DNA of 64,000 nt. Origin: Marinomonas primoryensis. Its GTDB lineage: Bacteria; Pseudomonadota; Gammaproteobacteria; Pseudomonadales; Marinomonadaceae. The position numbers and the translations under genes are program-made. Of this stretch, positions 44,316 to 51,709 are shown one piece after another; position 1 is the stretch's first letter; every line of letters starts with the position of its first letter. The notes below the pieces were generated by a model. It was not told the origin of the DNA. It saw only the letters and a program-made list of their open reading frames with translations, and searched no databases. The stretch is from the NCBI RefSeq assembly GCF_013372285.1, contig NZ_CP054301.1, positions 3,314,001 through 3,378,000 of the forward strand. The letters run 5' to 3'.

Positions 44316-45272
44316 TCAGACAGCCTTAGCAAGTTGAGTTAGCAGGGTGTTTGCATTGCTTATCGCAGAGTTGAACTCTTCAACCATACTATCGACTATC
44401 TCTGCCGTGGTTTCTTTACTGCGGATTCGACCAACGCCATGGCCTGCAGACCAGACATCTTTCCAAGCTTTGTTTGCAGTAGAAATGTTGCCAGAGAAAT
44501 CAATAGCTGCTGGGTTGTCGACACTTGGATCAATGTCAGCTTTTTCCAAACTTTGGCGCATCCAGTTAGCTTTAACACCACTAACGGCTTTTGTTTCAAT
44601 GACATCGCCCATTTGAGCTTCTACCAACATGTCTCTATAGGCATCGGATACCAAGCTTTCTTGAGCACCAATAAAGCGAGTACCGGATAGAGCAAAATCG
44701 GCTCCGGCTATTAACATAGCAAGCAAATCATTTCCCGTTGAAATACAGCCAGCGATACCCAACGGACCATCCCAAAACTGACGAACTTCGGCAATAAACG
44801 CCAACGGGTTATAAGTCCCAGTATGCCCACCTGCACCATTGGTTACTAAAATGAGCGCATCGACTCCGGCATCAACGGCTTTTTTAGCCATGGCTGGGGT
44901 AATGACATCAGCAATCACTTTGCCGCCATATGATTTGACTGCTCCCATAACTCGCGTAGGAGACCCAAGAGCGGTCGAAACAATGGCGGGCTGATAGCGT
45001 TTGACCAATTCAATTTCGGCATCAAAGCGATCATAGGTTTTATGCACGATCATATTGAACAGCCAAGGTAGATTGTCGCTATTGAGCGCTTGATGAATCT
45101 GAGCCATCCATTGGTCAAGATCTTCAATGGTTCTAGCATTGGCCGCGGGTAAACTGCCGACTACGCCACTTTTAGAGGAGGCAATGGCCAATTCTGGTGA
45201 AGATACCAAAAACATAGGTGCCACAATTAATGGCAGCTTTAAACAGTTAGATGAGGTGTCAAATAAGTTCAT
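44316..45272 (-). CDS. Nitronate monooxygenase-like FMN enzyme
   Basis: A 318-aa TIM-barrel flavoprotein of the nitronate monooxygenase / 2-nitropropane dioxygenase family. It has 'PLIVAPMFLVSSPELAIASS' at the start, 'GVDALILVTNGAGGHTG' (FMN phosphate and catalytic His region) and 'GIAGCISTGNDLLAMLIAGA'. Homologues also include enoyl reductases and poorly defined oxidases, so the reaction here is open. Its position between the dihydrodiol dehydrogenase and hydratase genes suggests a role in the pathway, such as reducing an unsaturated side chain or detoxifying a nitro-compound. Both are guesses. Confidence 0.85.
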   Translation of the reverse strand: MNLFDTSSNCLKLPLIVAPMFLVSSPELAIASSKSGVVGSLPAANARTIEDLDQWMAQIHQALNSDNLPWLFNMIVHKTYDRFDAEIELVKRYQPAIVSTALGSPTRVMGAVKSYGGKVIADVITPAMAKKAVDAGVDALILVTNGAGGHTGTYNPLAFIAEVRQFWDGPLGIAGCISTGNDLLAMLIAGADFALSGTRFIGAQESLVSDAYRDMLVEAQMGDVIETKAVSGVKANWMRQSLEKADIDPSVDNPAAIDFSGNISTANKAWKDVWSAGHGVGRIRSKETTAEIVDSMVEEFNSAISNANTLLTQLAKAV

Positions 45273-45291
45273 AGTCGTTTCCGTTTTATTT

Positions 45292-46074
45292 TTATTTTAC
45301 GGCCCAACCACCATCACTATGGATGATGTTGCCAGTGGTAAGAGGCGATAACTCGTTGCTAGCTAGAACGAGGTAAAGGTGGGCGTGATCTTTTGGTGAC
45401 GCGATACGATTAAGCGGTACTGCATTTGCCGCGTTTTCTCGAAATCCCTTGATGCTATTGAGCGGTTGGGCACGATCTGACACACCAGATACTGACGCCA
45501 TCGCTGTATCTGTTGCGCCAGGAGATACACCATTAACTCGTATTTCCGGCGCTAATTCGTGCCCGAGTTGCTTAATAATACCGACTACAGCATGTTTACT
45601 TGCCACATATAAAACACCACCACCACCCGCGTAGAAGCCAGAATTTGATACGGTTAGTACAACTGAGCCGCTGGTCTTTTTTAATTCTGGAGCGGTTGCT
45701 TTTACGCCGTTGATATAACCCAAAACATTGACATGAAAAAGCTTATCAAAGGTTTCGGATAGGCTGTCTCCATCGAGTTTGTGCAAAGGCGTAAAATAAT
45801 CAAACAACGCCGCATTTCCAATAAAAGAATCTATTTTTCCGAAATGCTCTACAGTGGCCGTGACCATACGTTGATTATCGGCAAACGACGCGACATCACC
45901 TTGTAAGGTGAGAATGTCTTCAGATATCTCTGAGCGTAATGCTGCAAGTTTGTCTGCATTTATGTCCATCACCGCAACGTTTGCACCTTGTTCGAACATG
46001 TATTCGACGACACCACGACCGATGCCATCGGCTCCACCTGTTATCAACACTACTTTGGATTGCATTAGCTTCAT
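45292..46074 (-). CDS. cis-Dihydrodiol dehydrogenase (SDR family)
   Basis: About 260 aa from ATG 46074; an in-frame GTG at 46083 is less likely. It is a short-chain dehydrogenase with 'VVLITGGADGIGRGVVEYMF' (TGxxxGxG), 'FIGNAALFDYFTPL', the catalytic Ser in 'SVVLTVSNSGFYAGG', and 'YVASKHAVVGI' with the Tyr-x3-Lys pair. This is the BphB/NahB/HcaB pattern. It would rearomatise the cis-dihydrodiol made by the dioxygenase to a catechol. It lies 10 bp after the oxygenase beta-subunit gene. Confidence 0.9.
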   Translation of the reverse strand: MKLMQSKVVLITGGADGIGRGVVEYMFEQGANVAVMDINADKLAALRSEISEDILTLQGDVASFADNQRMVTATVEHFGKIDSFIGNAALFDYFTPLHKLDGDSLSETFDKLFHVNVLGYINGVKATAPELKKTSGSVVLTVSNSGFYAGGGGVLYVASKHAVVGIIKQLGHELAPEIRVNGVSPGATDTAMASVSGVSDRAQPLNSIKGFRENAANAVPLNRIASPKDHAHLYLVLASNELSPLTTGNIIHSDGGWAVK

Positions 46075-46084
46075 GTCTAGCACT

Positions 46085-46624
46085 CTAAATAAATGTATTA
46101 ATGTTTTTGCAAGTGAGCGTTGCGTTCGGCATTAGAATCAGTCGTTTCTTAAGCTTTAATGAGCCCTCTACTTTTAGCCAAGTGTCGTAGCGACGACCGC
46201 TAAAAATATACTCTTCATCGAGTCCGCGTGAGCGAATGCTTTGAAAAGTGGAATACACAATGTATTCACCTTCGTTTTCACCAAGAAATACTTCTACACC
46301 AGCAACAATATGAACATTTCGCGTCCCAGGGTTTTCTGCCCAAGCAGATGGTTGATTAAAGCGGGCGACACGGCGCTTAAGGTCGCGCATGGTGTCATCA
46401 AAAAACGCCATGTGTTGGCTGTCAAAAAAACCATGTTCTAAAGGATTTTCACGGCGACGATTTTCCATCCCTGGCATCCAATAATGGATTTCAGGGTGAA
46501 GAAGGCTCAACCAATCCTCGAACCTTTCTTCATCAAGAAGTCGATACTCTTTCGACAAAACCATACTTACATGATGAAATTCTTCCGCAGACACAGGGGT
46601 AAGATCTTCACTTTTATAAAACAT
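46085..46624 (-). CDS. Ring-hydroxylating dioxygenase, small (beta) subunit
   Basis: A 179-aa beta subunit of the NTF2-like fold. It has 'EYRLLDEERFEDWLSLLHPE' near the N-terminus, 'RRVARFNQPSAWAENPGTR' in the middle and 'RYDTWLKVEGSLKLKKRLIL' near the end, all typical of BphA2/NahAd/HcaF. It supports the alpha3-beta3 oxygenase. ATG 46624 is 2 bp from the alpha-subunit stop, so the two are tightly coupled. Confidence 0.92.
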   Translation of the reverse strand: MFYKSEDLTPVSAEEFHHVSMVLSKEYRLLDEERFEDWLSLLHPEIHYWMPGMENRRRENPLEHGFFDSQHMAFFDDTMRDLKRRVARFNQPSAWAENPGTRNVHIVAGVEVFLGENEGEYIVYSTFQSIRSRGLDEEYIFSGRRYDTWLKVEGSLKLKKRLILMPNATLTCKNINTFI

Positions 46625-46626
46625 TG

Positions 46627-48006
46627 TTAAGCTCCCTTCGTTCCTGTTTTATCTGCATTTACGCCAGCTTCAGTCCGGCCATGATTTCGATTAGGCATGA
46701 CAGCCCAATTTGGTGATTTCAGTAGATCTCCCCAATATTGGTAAAAAGCACGTGAATTAGCTTCGTTTAGTTGTCCAAAATAGACATTTGCGGGCAAATC
46801 GGTTTCTTCCAGACAGGAGTTTTGACCTAAGCCGACAAATAGATCTTGTTGAGACGTGACTCGGCCACGTGCGGTTTTAGTGCAATACTCCCAATTTTCC
46901 CCGTCGTCCATTTCAAAAACGCCAGTTGGCGAAAAGGTCATCATGGCACCTTTACGCCATTTTTCTTTGACGTCATCTGGTGCGCTCTTATTAACAACAA
47001 CCCAAGTGAATAACTCTATTTTGTTGGGGCCTCTGGGTTGCCAAATTCGCACCGTATTTTGGCCAGGCAAAAATGAAAAATTAGGAAAAATAGTACAAGA
47101 GGAAACGGAGCCAATCATGTTCGACCGGAAATCGCCTAAACGCTCTGCGACAGACGGTTTTATGGTGTGCAAATATTTATTCAGTGCGCTTTCGCCAAGG
47201 ACAGCGACATTGCCGACTGTGTCCAAAGCAAATTCATAGCCATGCCCACTCCAGTTAACGGAATAAGATTCTTCGAAGTCACTGACCTTAGATACAGCGC
47301 CACCCAGCATAGCGCGAGCGGCTGAGTCATGAGTCCAGCCTGCGTGCAATATATCGCCAACAAAGTTCTCGGCTGCAATTTTCCAATTACAATCCATGGT
47401 CGAACGAATGCAACCACCAACAAATTCAGTGCCGCCCTCTTGATTGTCGAATAAAGCGTCTAAGTACCAAGTCATTGGCCCTAAATATTCGGCTAAAGAC
47501 GGTGCGCCAGCATCGAAGGTCGCGAAGATTAAACCTTTATAAGAATCGATTTGAGCGACCTCTCTTAATCCCCATTTTGACGCATCGAAGTTGCTACTCT
47601 CGTAAATACCTGATTCATGTTGACCAATTAGATTTCCTTCAATATTGAAAGACCAACCGTGGTAGTTACAGATAAAGCCCCGAGCATTCCCCGATTCAGA
47701 AAAACATACTTTATTTCCGCGGTGTGGGCAGGCATTAATAAACGCCTTATGGGAATCATCTTTTTGGCGTACCACAATGACATCGTCTTCGCCCATTGTG
47801 GTGGTAATATAGTCACCAGCTTTTTTAAATTGCGATTCATGCCCGACAAACAACCAGCATCGCGCAAATATTTTTTCGAGCTCCTGATCGTAAATATCCT
47901 GACGATGGAAAATTTCTCCAGATATACGCGCATTAGGAATATCGCAAAAATCGTCGATATCGGGCAATGAGTCAGTAATGTCGATTGTTTTTATTTTGTT
48001 AGCCAT
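46627..48006 (-). CDS. Ring-hydroxylating dioxygenase, large (alpha) subunit
   Basis: About 459 aa from ATG 48006 with AAGAGG at 6 bp. It is the catalytic subunit that adds both atoms of O2 to an aromatic ring. The Rieske centre uses Cys93-His95 and Cys113-His116 ('CPHRGNKVC', 'CNYHGW'). The mononuclear iron site is Asp218-x2-His221-x4-His226 ('GDILHAGWTHD'), where Asp218 corresponds to the electron-bridging Asp of naphthalene dioxygenase. Length and beta partner place it with the naphthalene, biphenyl and phenylpropionate oxygenases. The substrate cannot be fixed from sequence. Confidence 0.93.
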   Translation of the reverse strand: MANKIKTIDITDSLPDIDDFCDIPNARISGEIFHRQDIYDQELEKIFARCWLFVGHESQFKKAGDYITTTMGEDDVIVVRQKDDSHKAFINACPHRGNKVCFSESGNARGFICNYHGWSFNIEGNLIGQHESGIYESSNFDASKWGLREVAQIDSYKGLIFATFDAGAPSLAEYLGPMTWYLDALFDNQEGGTEFVGGCIRSTMDCNWKIAAENFVGDILHAGWTHDSAARAMLGGAVSKVSDFEESYSVNWSGHGYEFALDTVGNVAVLGESALNKYLHTIKPSVAERLGDFRSNMIGSVSSCTIFPNFSFLPGQNTVRIWQPRGPNKIELFTWVVVNKSAPDDVKEKWRKGAMMTFSPTGVFEMDDGENWEYCTKTARGRVTSQQDLFVGLGQNSCLEETDLPANVYFGQLNEANSRAFYQYWGDLLKSPNWAVMPNRNHGRTEAGVNADKTGTKGA

Positions 48007-48016
48007 ATGCAACCTC

Positions 48017-48364
48017 TTAGCCTTTCGCTATCAAATTCGGATCTATAACCTTATCAACAATCAAGGCGAACACGTCATCCCCTTCCTGCTCAATAGGGTA
48101 AGTGTGTATGTTGATTTCGCAGGGGAAACCACGGGCTTCGCCTGTCGGAATATGAAATGTGCCCCAATGCACAGGACAAACGATTAGATCATCTTCAATA
48201 TCACCTTCAGCCAGCGACGCGGTGGCATGACTGCACAAATCTGCAGTGGCATAAAATTGACCACCTAAGTTGTACACAGCGATATCACCATGCTCGGCAT
48301 TATCAATTTTACGAACCGTGTTATCCGGTACATCAGAGACGTTACAAAGAAATAGTCGTGTCAT
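48017..48364 (-). CDS. Rieske [2Fe-2S] ferredoxin of the dioxygenase
   Basis: A 115-aa Rieske ferredoxin (BphA3/NahAb type) carrying electrons from the reductase at 38.5 kb to the oxygenase. Ligands are Cys-x-His in 'LCSHATASLAEG' (about 42-44) and Cys-x2-His in 'IVCPVHWGTFHIPTGEARG' (about 61-64). It is 10 bp upstream of the alpha-subunit gene and 4 bp after the extradiol dioxygenase gene. Confidence 0.93.
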   Translation of the reverse strand: MTRLFLCNVSDVPDNTVRKIDNAEHGDIAVYNLGGQFYATADLCSHATASLAEGDIEDDLIVCPVHWGTFHIPTGEARGFPCEINIHTYPIEQEGDDVFALIVDKVIDPNLIAKG

Positions 48365-48368
48365 AATT

Positions 48369-49223
48369 TCAACTCTTTGTTGGGTTCTTTTTCAGTTCTA
48401 CGAAGCCCAATCCAGTTACCCATTCTGGGACAGGTTGATATTCGATTAATTCGCTAGAATCTGCTTCAACCGCCGCCATTGCGCAGACAAAATTGCGTAA
48501 TTCCATGGCCCCATTACCGCCTTCTGATAGAATTCTTTCGTCACTTAGCGCCATGATGGATGCTTCATCCAGTGACAGGCAGTACGCTAAAATTTCGCGA
48601 TCGAAGTCTTCATTTACTGTGCCGGATTCTTTAGTGCCAACCCAATGGCTAATTCCACCGCTACCAATCACCGCAATACGTTCATCACCTTTAAATGCCT
48701 TTACTGCTTTGGCAATTGCTTGTCCTAGTTGTTGGCTGCGTTGCATGCTCAAAAACGGATCAACTGCGCTGGCAAGGTAAACAGGAATCGCTTTGATCTC
48801 CTTGCCTTTAATTTCTGATGCGCGTTGCACTATTTTTTGAAATGGAATAGAAAATGAATGATCTGTAGTGAAGGAACGTGCCACAGCCCAATCGAATCCA
48901 TCTGCATGCCCATGGGTGGCAATGTGGGTTGCAAGAGCCTCGTCATTTGGTATGAGCTGTCGCTTAAGTCCAGGCATTTGATCAAGAGGGCCATCTAGAT
49001 CGCCCGTCGCGATACAGTATTGTGGTAAGCATGTTGTACCAAATAGCATGTAGTGGTCATTGCCTATAATAATGACGGTATCAACATCCAAATCGGCCAA
49101 ATGAACAGCACAGGTTTCATAAGCCCCCCATGCTTTATCCGCGATGTCTTTAGCGGGTGCATCTGGTGCAACAAACATGATTGGGTCATGAGGGACTAAA
49201 AATCCACTTACTATTGTCGCCAT
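48369..49223 (-). CDS. LigB-type class III extradiol dioxygenase, catalytic subunit
   Basis: A 284-aa catalytic subunit for meta-cleavage of a catechol. Likely Fe(II) ligands are the His in 'FLVPHDPIM' (about 8-16) and 'IIGNDHYML' (about 52-60) and a late Glu. 'DWAVARSFTTDHSFSIPFQK' and 'AVIGSGGISHWVG' carry further family His residues. The small LigA-like partner is encoded directly upstream. The two-subunit form resembles LigAB and CarBaBb and not the one-subunit BphC, XylE or MhpB usually found with this kind of oxygenase. Confidence 0.88.
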   Translation of the reverse strand: MATIVSGFLVPHDPIMFVAPDAPAKDIADKAWGAYETCAVHLADLDVDTVIIIGNDHYMLFGTTCLPQYCIATGDLDGPLDQMPGLKRQLIPNDEALATHIATHGHADGFDWAVARSFTTDHSFSIPFQKIVQRASEIKGKEIKAIPVYLASAVDPFLSMQRSQQLGQAIAKAVKAFKGDERIAVIGSGGISHWVGTKESGTVNEDFDREILAYCLSLDEASIMALSDERILSEGGNGAMELRNFVCAMAAVEADSSELIEYQPVPEWVTGLGFVELKKNPTKS

Positions 49224-49227
49224 TGTC

Positions 49228-49512
49228 TTATCCTTTTATTGATGCAGAGTGAACGCCGTTAGATCCCAGCTTTTGGTTATAAGTCTGCATGGAATTGTCC
49301 GGTGACATTTCGACCCAATACCCCATCGTCAACATTGGATTAACACCCATTTCTTGCAGTGCTTTCACATCAAATGTGAGTATTTTTTCGATGTCTGATT
49401 TGTCTAATGCAAATCGAGACAGAAATTTATTTGGATCTTCTTTGTATTTTACTTTAGAAAAACGATCGACAGACAAACTCCAAAGTACTCGTTCTATTAC
49501 GTCCCGTTTCAT
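49228..49512 (-). CDS. LigA-like small subunit of extradiol dioxygenase
   Basis: About 94 aa from ATG 49512 with AAGGAG at 7 bp; the GTG at 49515 is less likely. The helical LigA pattern is visible: 'FLSRFALDKSDIEKILTFDV' then 'ALQEMGVNPMLTMGYW', as in protocatechuate 4,5-dioxygenase alpha and CarBa. In LigAB the small subunit caps the active site of the large one. It is 4 bp from the LigB-type gene. The function rests on this similarity and the adjacency. Confidence 0.8.
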   Translation of the reverse strand: MKRDVIERVLWSLSVDRFSKVKYKEDPNKFLSRFALDKSDIEKILTFDVKALQEMGVNPMLTMGYWVEMSPDNSMQTYNQKLGSNGVHSASIKG

Positions 49513-49540
49513 CACTATGCTCCTTGTACGTTCTACTTAA

Positions 49541-50356
49541 TCAGTCTATAAATGCATTGACTGTGTTAAGGAATTTTTGCCGTTGCTCAGTCTGAACCCA
49601 GTGACCACATTGGCCAAAAATAAACAGATCAGCATTGGGAATATACTCAACAAGACGCAGCCCACACTCAAGCGGCACCACACGGTCTTCACGACCATGT
49701 AAAACCAAGGTCGGAGCTGTAATTTTCTGCAAGGCGCCCACTGGGAAGCCTTTGACCAAAGTCTCTCCCTCATCATTTGGCTTGGGCAGCAATTTGCGAA
49801 GGGCTTCTTGCGAACCGGCGCGCGCACTGGCCTCGTAACGTGATGTGACTAACTCATCGGTAATTAACGCTTTGTTGTAGGGGAACAATTCCATCAGCGC
49901 ACGCATATTGCTTTCTGACGGTTCATAACGCCATGCTCCTGCCAAACCGGCCGTTTGCATAAATGTTCCGGCTGGAGTGCCTAGTAAGATCAATTTTTTC
50001 AATCTGTCTGGCGCAAATAAAGCCAGACCGATACCCACAGCACCGCCAAAAGAATTACCGATCAACGAAGCTTGCTTGATGCCGACGGCATCCATAAATT
50101 CAACTAAATGGTTAACCCAAAACTTGATGTCGTATTCCGTACCCTCTCTGAACTCGGTAAAACCAAAACCAGCAATATCAGGCACAAACACATGGTAGCT
50201 TTCGCCAAGCTCGTCCAATACACCATTCCAGTTCGTCCAACCCGACACACCCGGACCAGAGCCGTGTAACAACAATAAAGGTTCACCATCACCACATTCA
50301 AAATAAGCAGTTTTGTGATTGGAAGCCAAAACAAACTTACGATCTAATTCTTTCAT
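49541..50356 (-). CDS. Meta-cleavage product C-C hydrolase
   Basis: A 271-aa alpha/beta hydrolase of the BphD/XylF/MhpC/CarC family, splitting the ring-fission product into an acid and 2-hydroxypenta-2,4-dienoate. Oxyanion region 'LLLLHGSGPGVSGWTNW', nucleophile Ser in 'IGNSFGGAVGIGLAL' (about 108), Asp in 'VLHGREDRVVPLE' (about 222) and His in 'FGQCGHWVQTEQ' (about 250). It is the first gene of the 16-gene aromatic operon. Its presence means the cleaved ring carried a carbon substituent beside the cleavage site, giving a ketone product. Confidence 0.92.
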   Translation of the reverse strand: MKELDRKFVLASNHKTAYFECGDGEPLLLLHGSGPGVSGWTNWNGVLDELGESYHVFVPDIAGFGFTEFREGTEYDIKFWVNHLVEFMDAVGIKQASLIGNSFGGAVGIGLALFAPDRLKKLILLGTPAGTFMQTAGLAGAWRYEPSESNMRALMELFPYNKALITDELVTSRYEASARAGSQEALRKLLPKPNDEGETLVKGFPVGALQKITAPTLVLHGREDRVVPLECGLRLVEYIPNADLFIFGQCGHWVQTEQRQKFLNTVNAFID

Positions 50357-50368
50357 AACACCCCCTAA

Positions 50369-50386
50369 ACATACATAAGTGTATGT
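50369..50386. promoter_or_regulatory. Palindrome upstream of the aromatic operon
   Basis: ACATACA-TAAG-TGTATGT is a perfect 7-bp inverted repeat, 12 bp before the hydrolase start codon. It lies between the candidate promoter and the first gene, where a repressor or activator could act or an mRNA hairpin could form. Confidence 0.45.
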
Positions 50387-50391
50387 AATAA

Positions 50392-50420
50392 ATATTGTAG
50401 GATACAGTTGTGTTTGTCAA
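50392..50420 (-). promoter_or_regulatory. Candidate promoter of the aromatic operon
   Basis: On the minus strand TTGACA (50415-50420) is followed after 17 bp by CAATAT (50392-50397), pointing at the hydrolase gene. The -35 box is perfect; the -10 box is weak, which suits an activator-dependent promoter. Confidence 0.45.
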
Positions 50421-50523
50421 ATTAAATTTTCAAAGCCAATTAAACTATATTTAAATTATTGAATTGTAAGGTTTTTTTAAAATAAATCTTGTGCGGCGGG
50501 GAAGGTTATATATTTTCTTTAGT

Positions 50524-50552
50524 TTGACAATTCACATATGAATGTAAATAAT
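50524..50552 (+). promoter_or_regulatory. Candidate promoter of the AraC regulator gene
   Basis: TTGACA (50524-50529), 17 bp, AATAAT (50547-50552), pointing towards the AraC gene. The spacer contains the near-palindrome ATTCA-CATA-TGAAT. Confidence 0.55.
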
Positions 50553-50695
50553 ACTTTTTTCTATGATAAATCAAGCTATAAACTATTGTGATACTTCTAT
50601 TGTTTTTAATTGATCTAATAATATTTAGAGCTCTATGAATATAAAACGATTAAGTAGCTAATTTATAAAAATAATTAATATCGGTGCACCATAAT

Positions 50696-51643
50696 ATGAC
50701 GTTTAATTTCTTAACCTATGACTCGCAAATCATGGGAGCTCAAACGAAAATAATGACAAAATTTTTCTCTGAAAATCAACTTGTTGACTATCAATTTGTA
50801 GAAAGCACTTCCAGCAACATGTTCACACTTTTGCACTTCAAAACATTTGGAGAGCTTTCTTTTGTTGAATATCAAAGCGATACTTCTGAAAAAATAAACA
50901 CATTCACAACAACAAATGCCTATTGCTTGCAAATCGTCCTTAATGGAAAGAGTATCGAAGAGGGCTCTAAAGGGCGGATTTTAACTACAGGAGACAGTAT
51001 TTTTATAATGCCAAGCAGTCGTTTTATATCAAAAGATTCAGTAAATTGTAGAAAGCTAATAGTTCATATTCCAGCTGATTTTTTACTCCGAACCGCGCGT
51101 GAGTTTGGCTTTTTTTTATCACCTGATACGACACTATTGGATGCGGGAGTCAAACCATTTCCCATGACTGGACCATTATTCAACCTGATTAATGATATGT
51201 TGCAGCAAAACCCCACTCAACTTGGTGAACGTGCAATGGTTTATTACGGCAAACTATTAAACAGCGCTATTTTGACGATGTTCAAAAAACCAAACTCGCT
51301 TTCTAATCATCCGATGCACAGGTATATTCAATGTATACACGACTATATACTGAGTCACATTACAAGCGATATTCCAATCGATGAACTGGCTTCTTTGTGT
51401 CAAATTAGCCGAAAATCACTTTATAATTTGTTAGAACGCGAGATGGGCTTAACACCAACTTTATACATTCGTCGTTTAAAATTAGAAAAAGCGCATTCAG
51501 ATCTGAAAAGTAATATTCATGTGCGAAATGTAACCCAAGTCGCTTTGAAATATGGATTTACTAATTTAGGGCGTTTTTCAGCACATTATCGGGAACAAAT
51601 TGGTGAGTTACCATCACAAACTCTTCGGGCAAGTTGCCGTTAA
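50696..51643 (+). CDS. AraC-family transcriptional regulator
   Basis: About 315 aa from ATG 50696; a GTG at 50684 is possible. The N-terminal half (about 10-190) resembles the AraC_binding_2 ligand domain, and the C-terminal part has two helix-turn-helices ('IPIDELASLCQISRKSLYNL' and 'TQVALKYGFTNLGRFSAHYR') ending in a typical 'GELPSQTLR'. XylS/FeaR-like regulators of aromatic catabolism have this layout. It is divergent from the 16-gene aromatic operon with a 340-bp shared promoter region and is probably its activator. Confidence 0.9.
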   Translation: MTFNFLTYDSQIMGAQTKIMTKFFSENQLVDYQFVESTSSNMFTLLHFKTFGELSFVEYQSDTSEKINTFTTTNAYCLQIVLNGKSIEEGSKGRILTTGDSIFIMPSSRFISKDSVNCRKLIVHIPADFLLRTAREFGFFLSPDTTLLDAGVKPFPMTGPLFNLINDMLQQNPTQLGERAMVYYGKLLNSAILTMFKKPNSLSNHPMHRYIQCIHDYILSHITSDIPIDELASLCQISRKSLYNLLEREMGLTPTLYIRRLKLEKAHSDLKSNIHVRNVTQVALKYGFTNLGRFSAHYREQIGELPSQTLRASCR

Positions 51644-51685
51644 TGTAGCTGGGGAGACAAAGAATAGAGTTAAAAAAACACTCAG

Positions 51686-51707
51686 TGGACTTCCCAGGCT
51701 TTACTTT
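51686..51707 (+). repeat. IS3-type terminal sequence, right border of the aromatic cluster
   Basis: TGGACTTCCCAGGCTTTACT matches, in inverse orientation and with one difference, the solitary tips at 29252 and 34799. The tip points left, towards the aromatic cluster. It ends 2 bp from the stop codon of the large recombinase gene. Confidence 0.6.
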
Positions 51708-51709
51708 TA

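Noticed and set aside
39601..50356. Classical mhp (3-hydroxyphenylpropionate) operon
   Set aside because: There is no MhpA-type flavin hydroxylase, and the extradiol enzyme is a two-subunit LigAB type.
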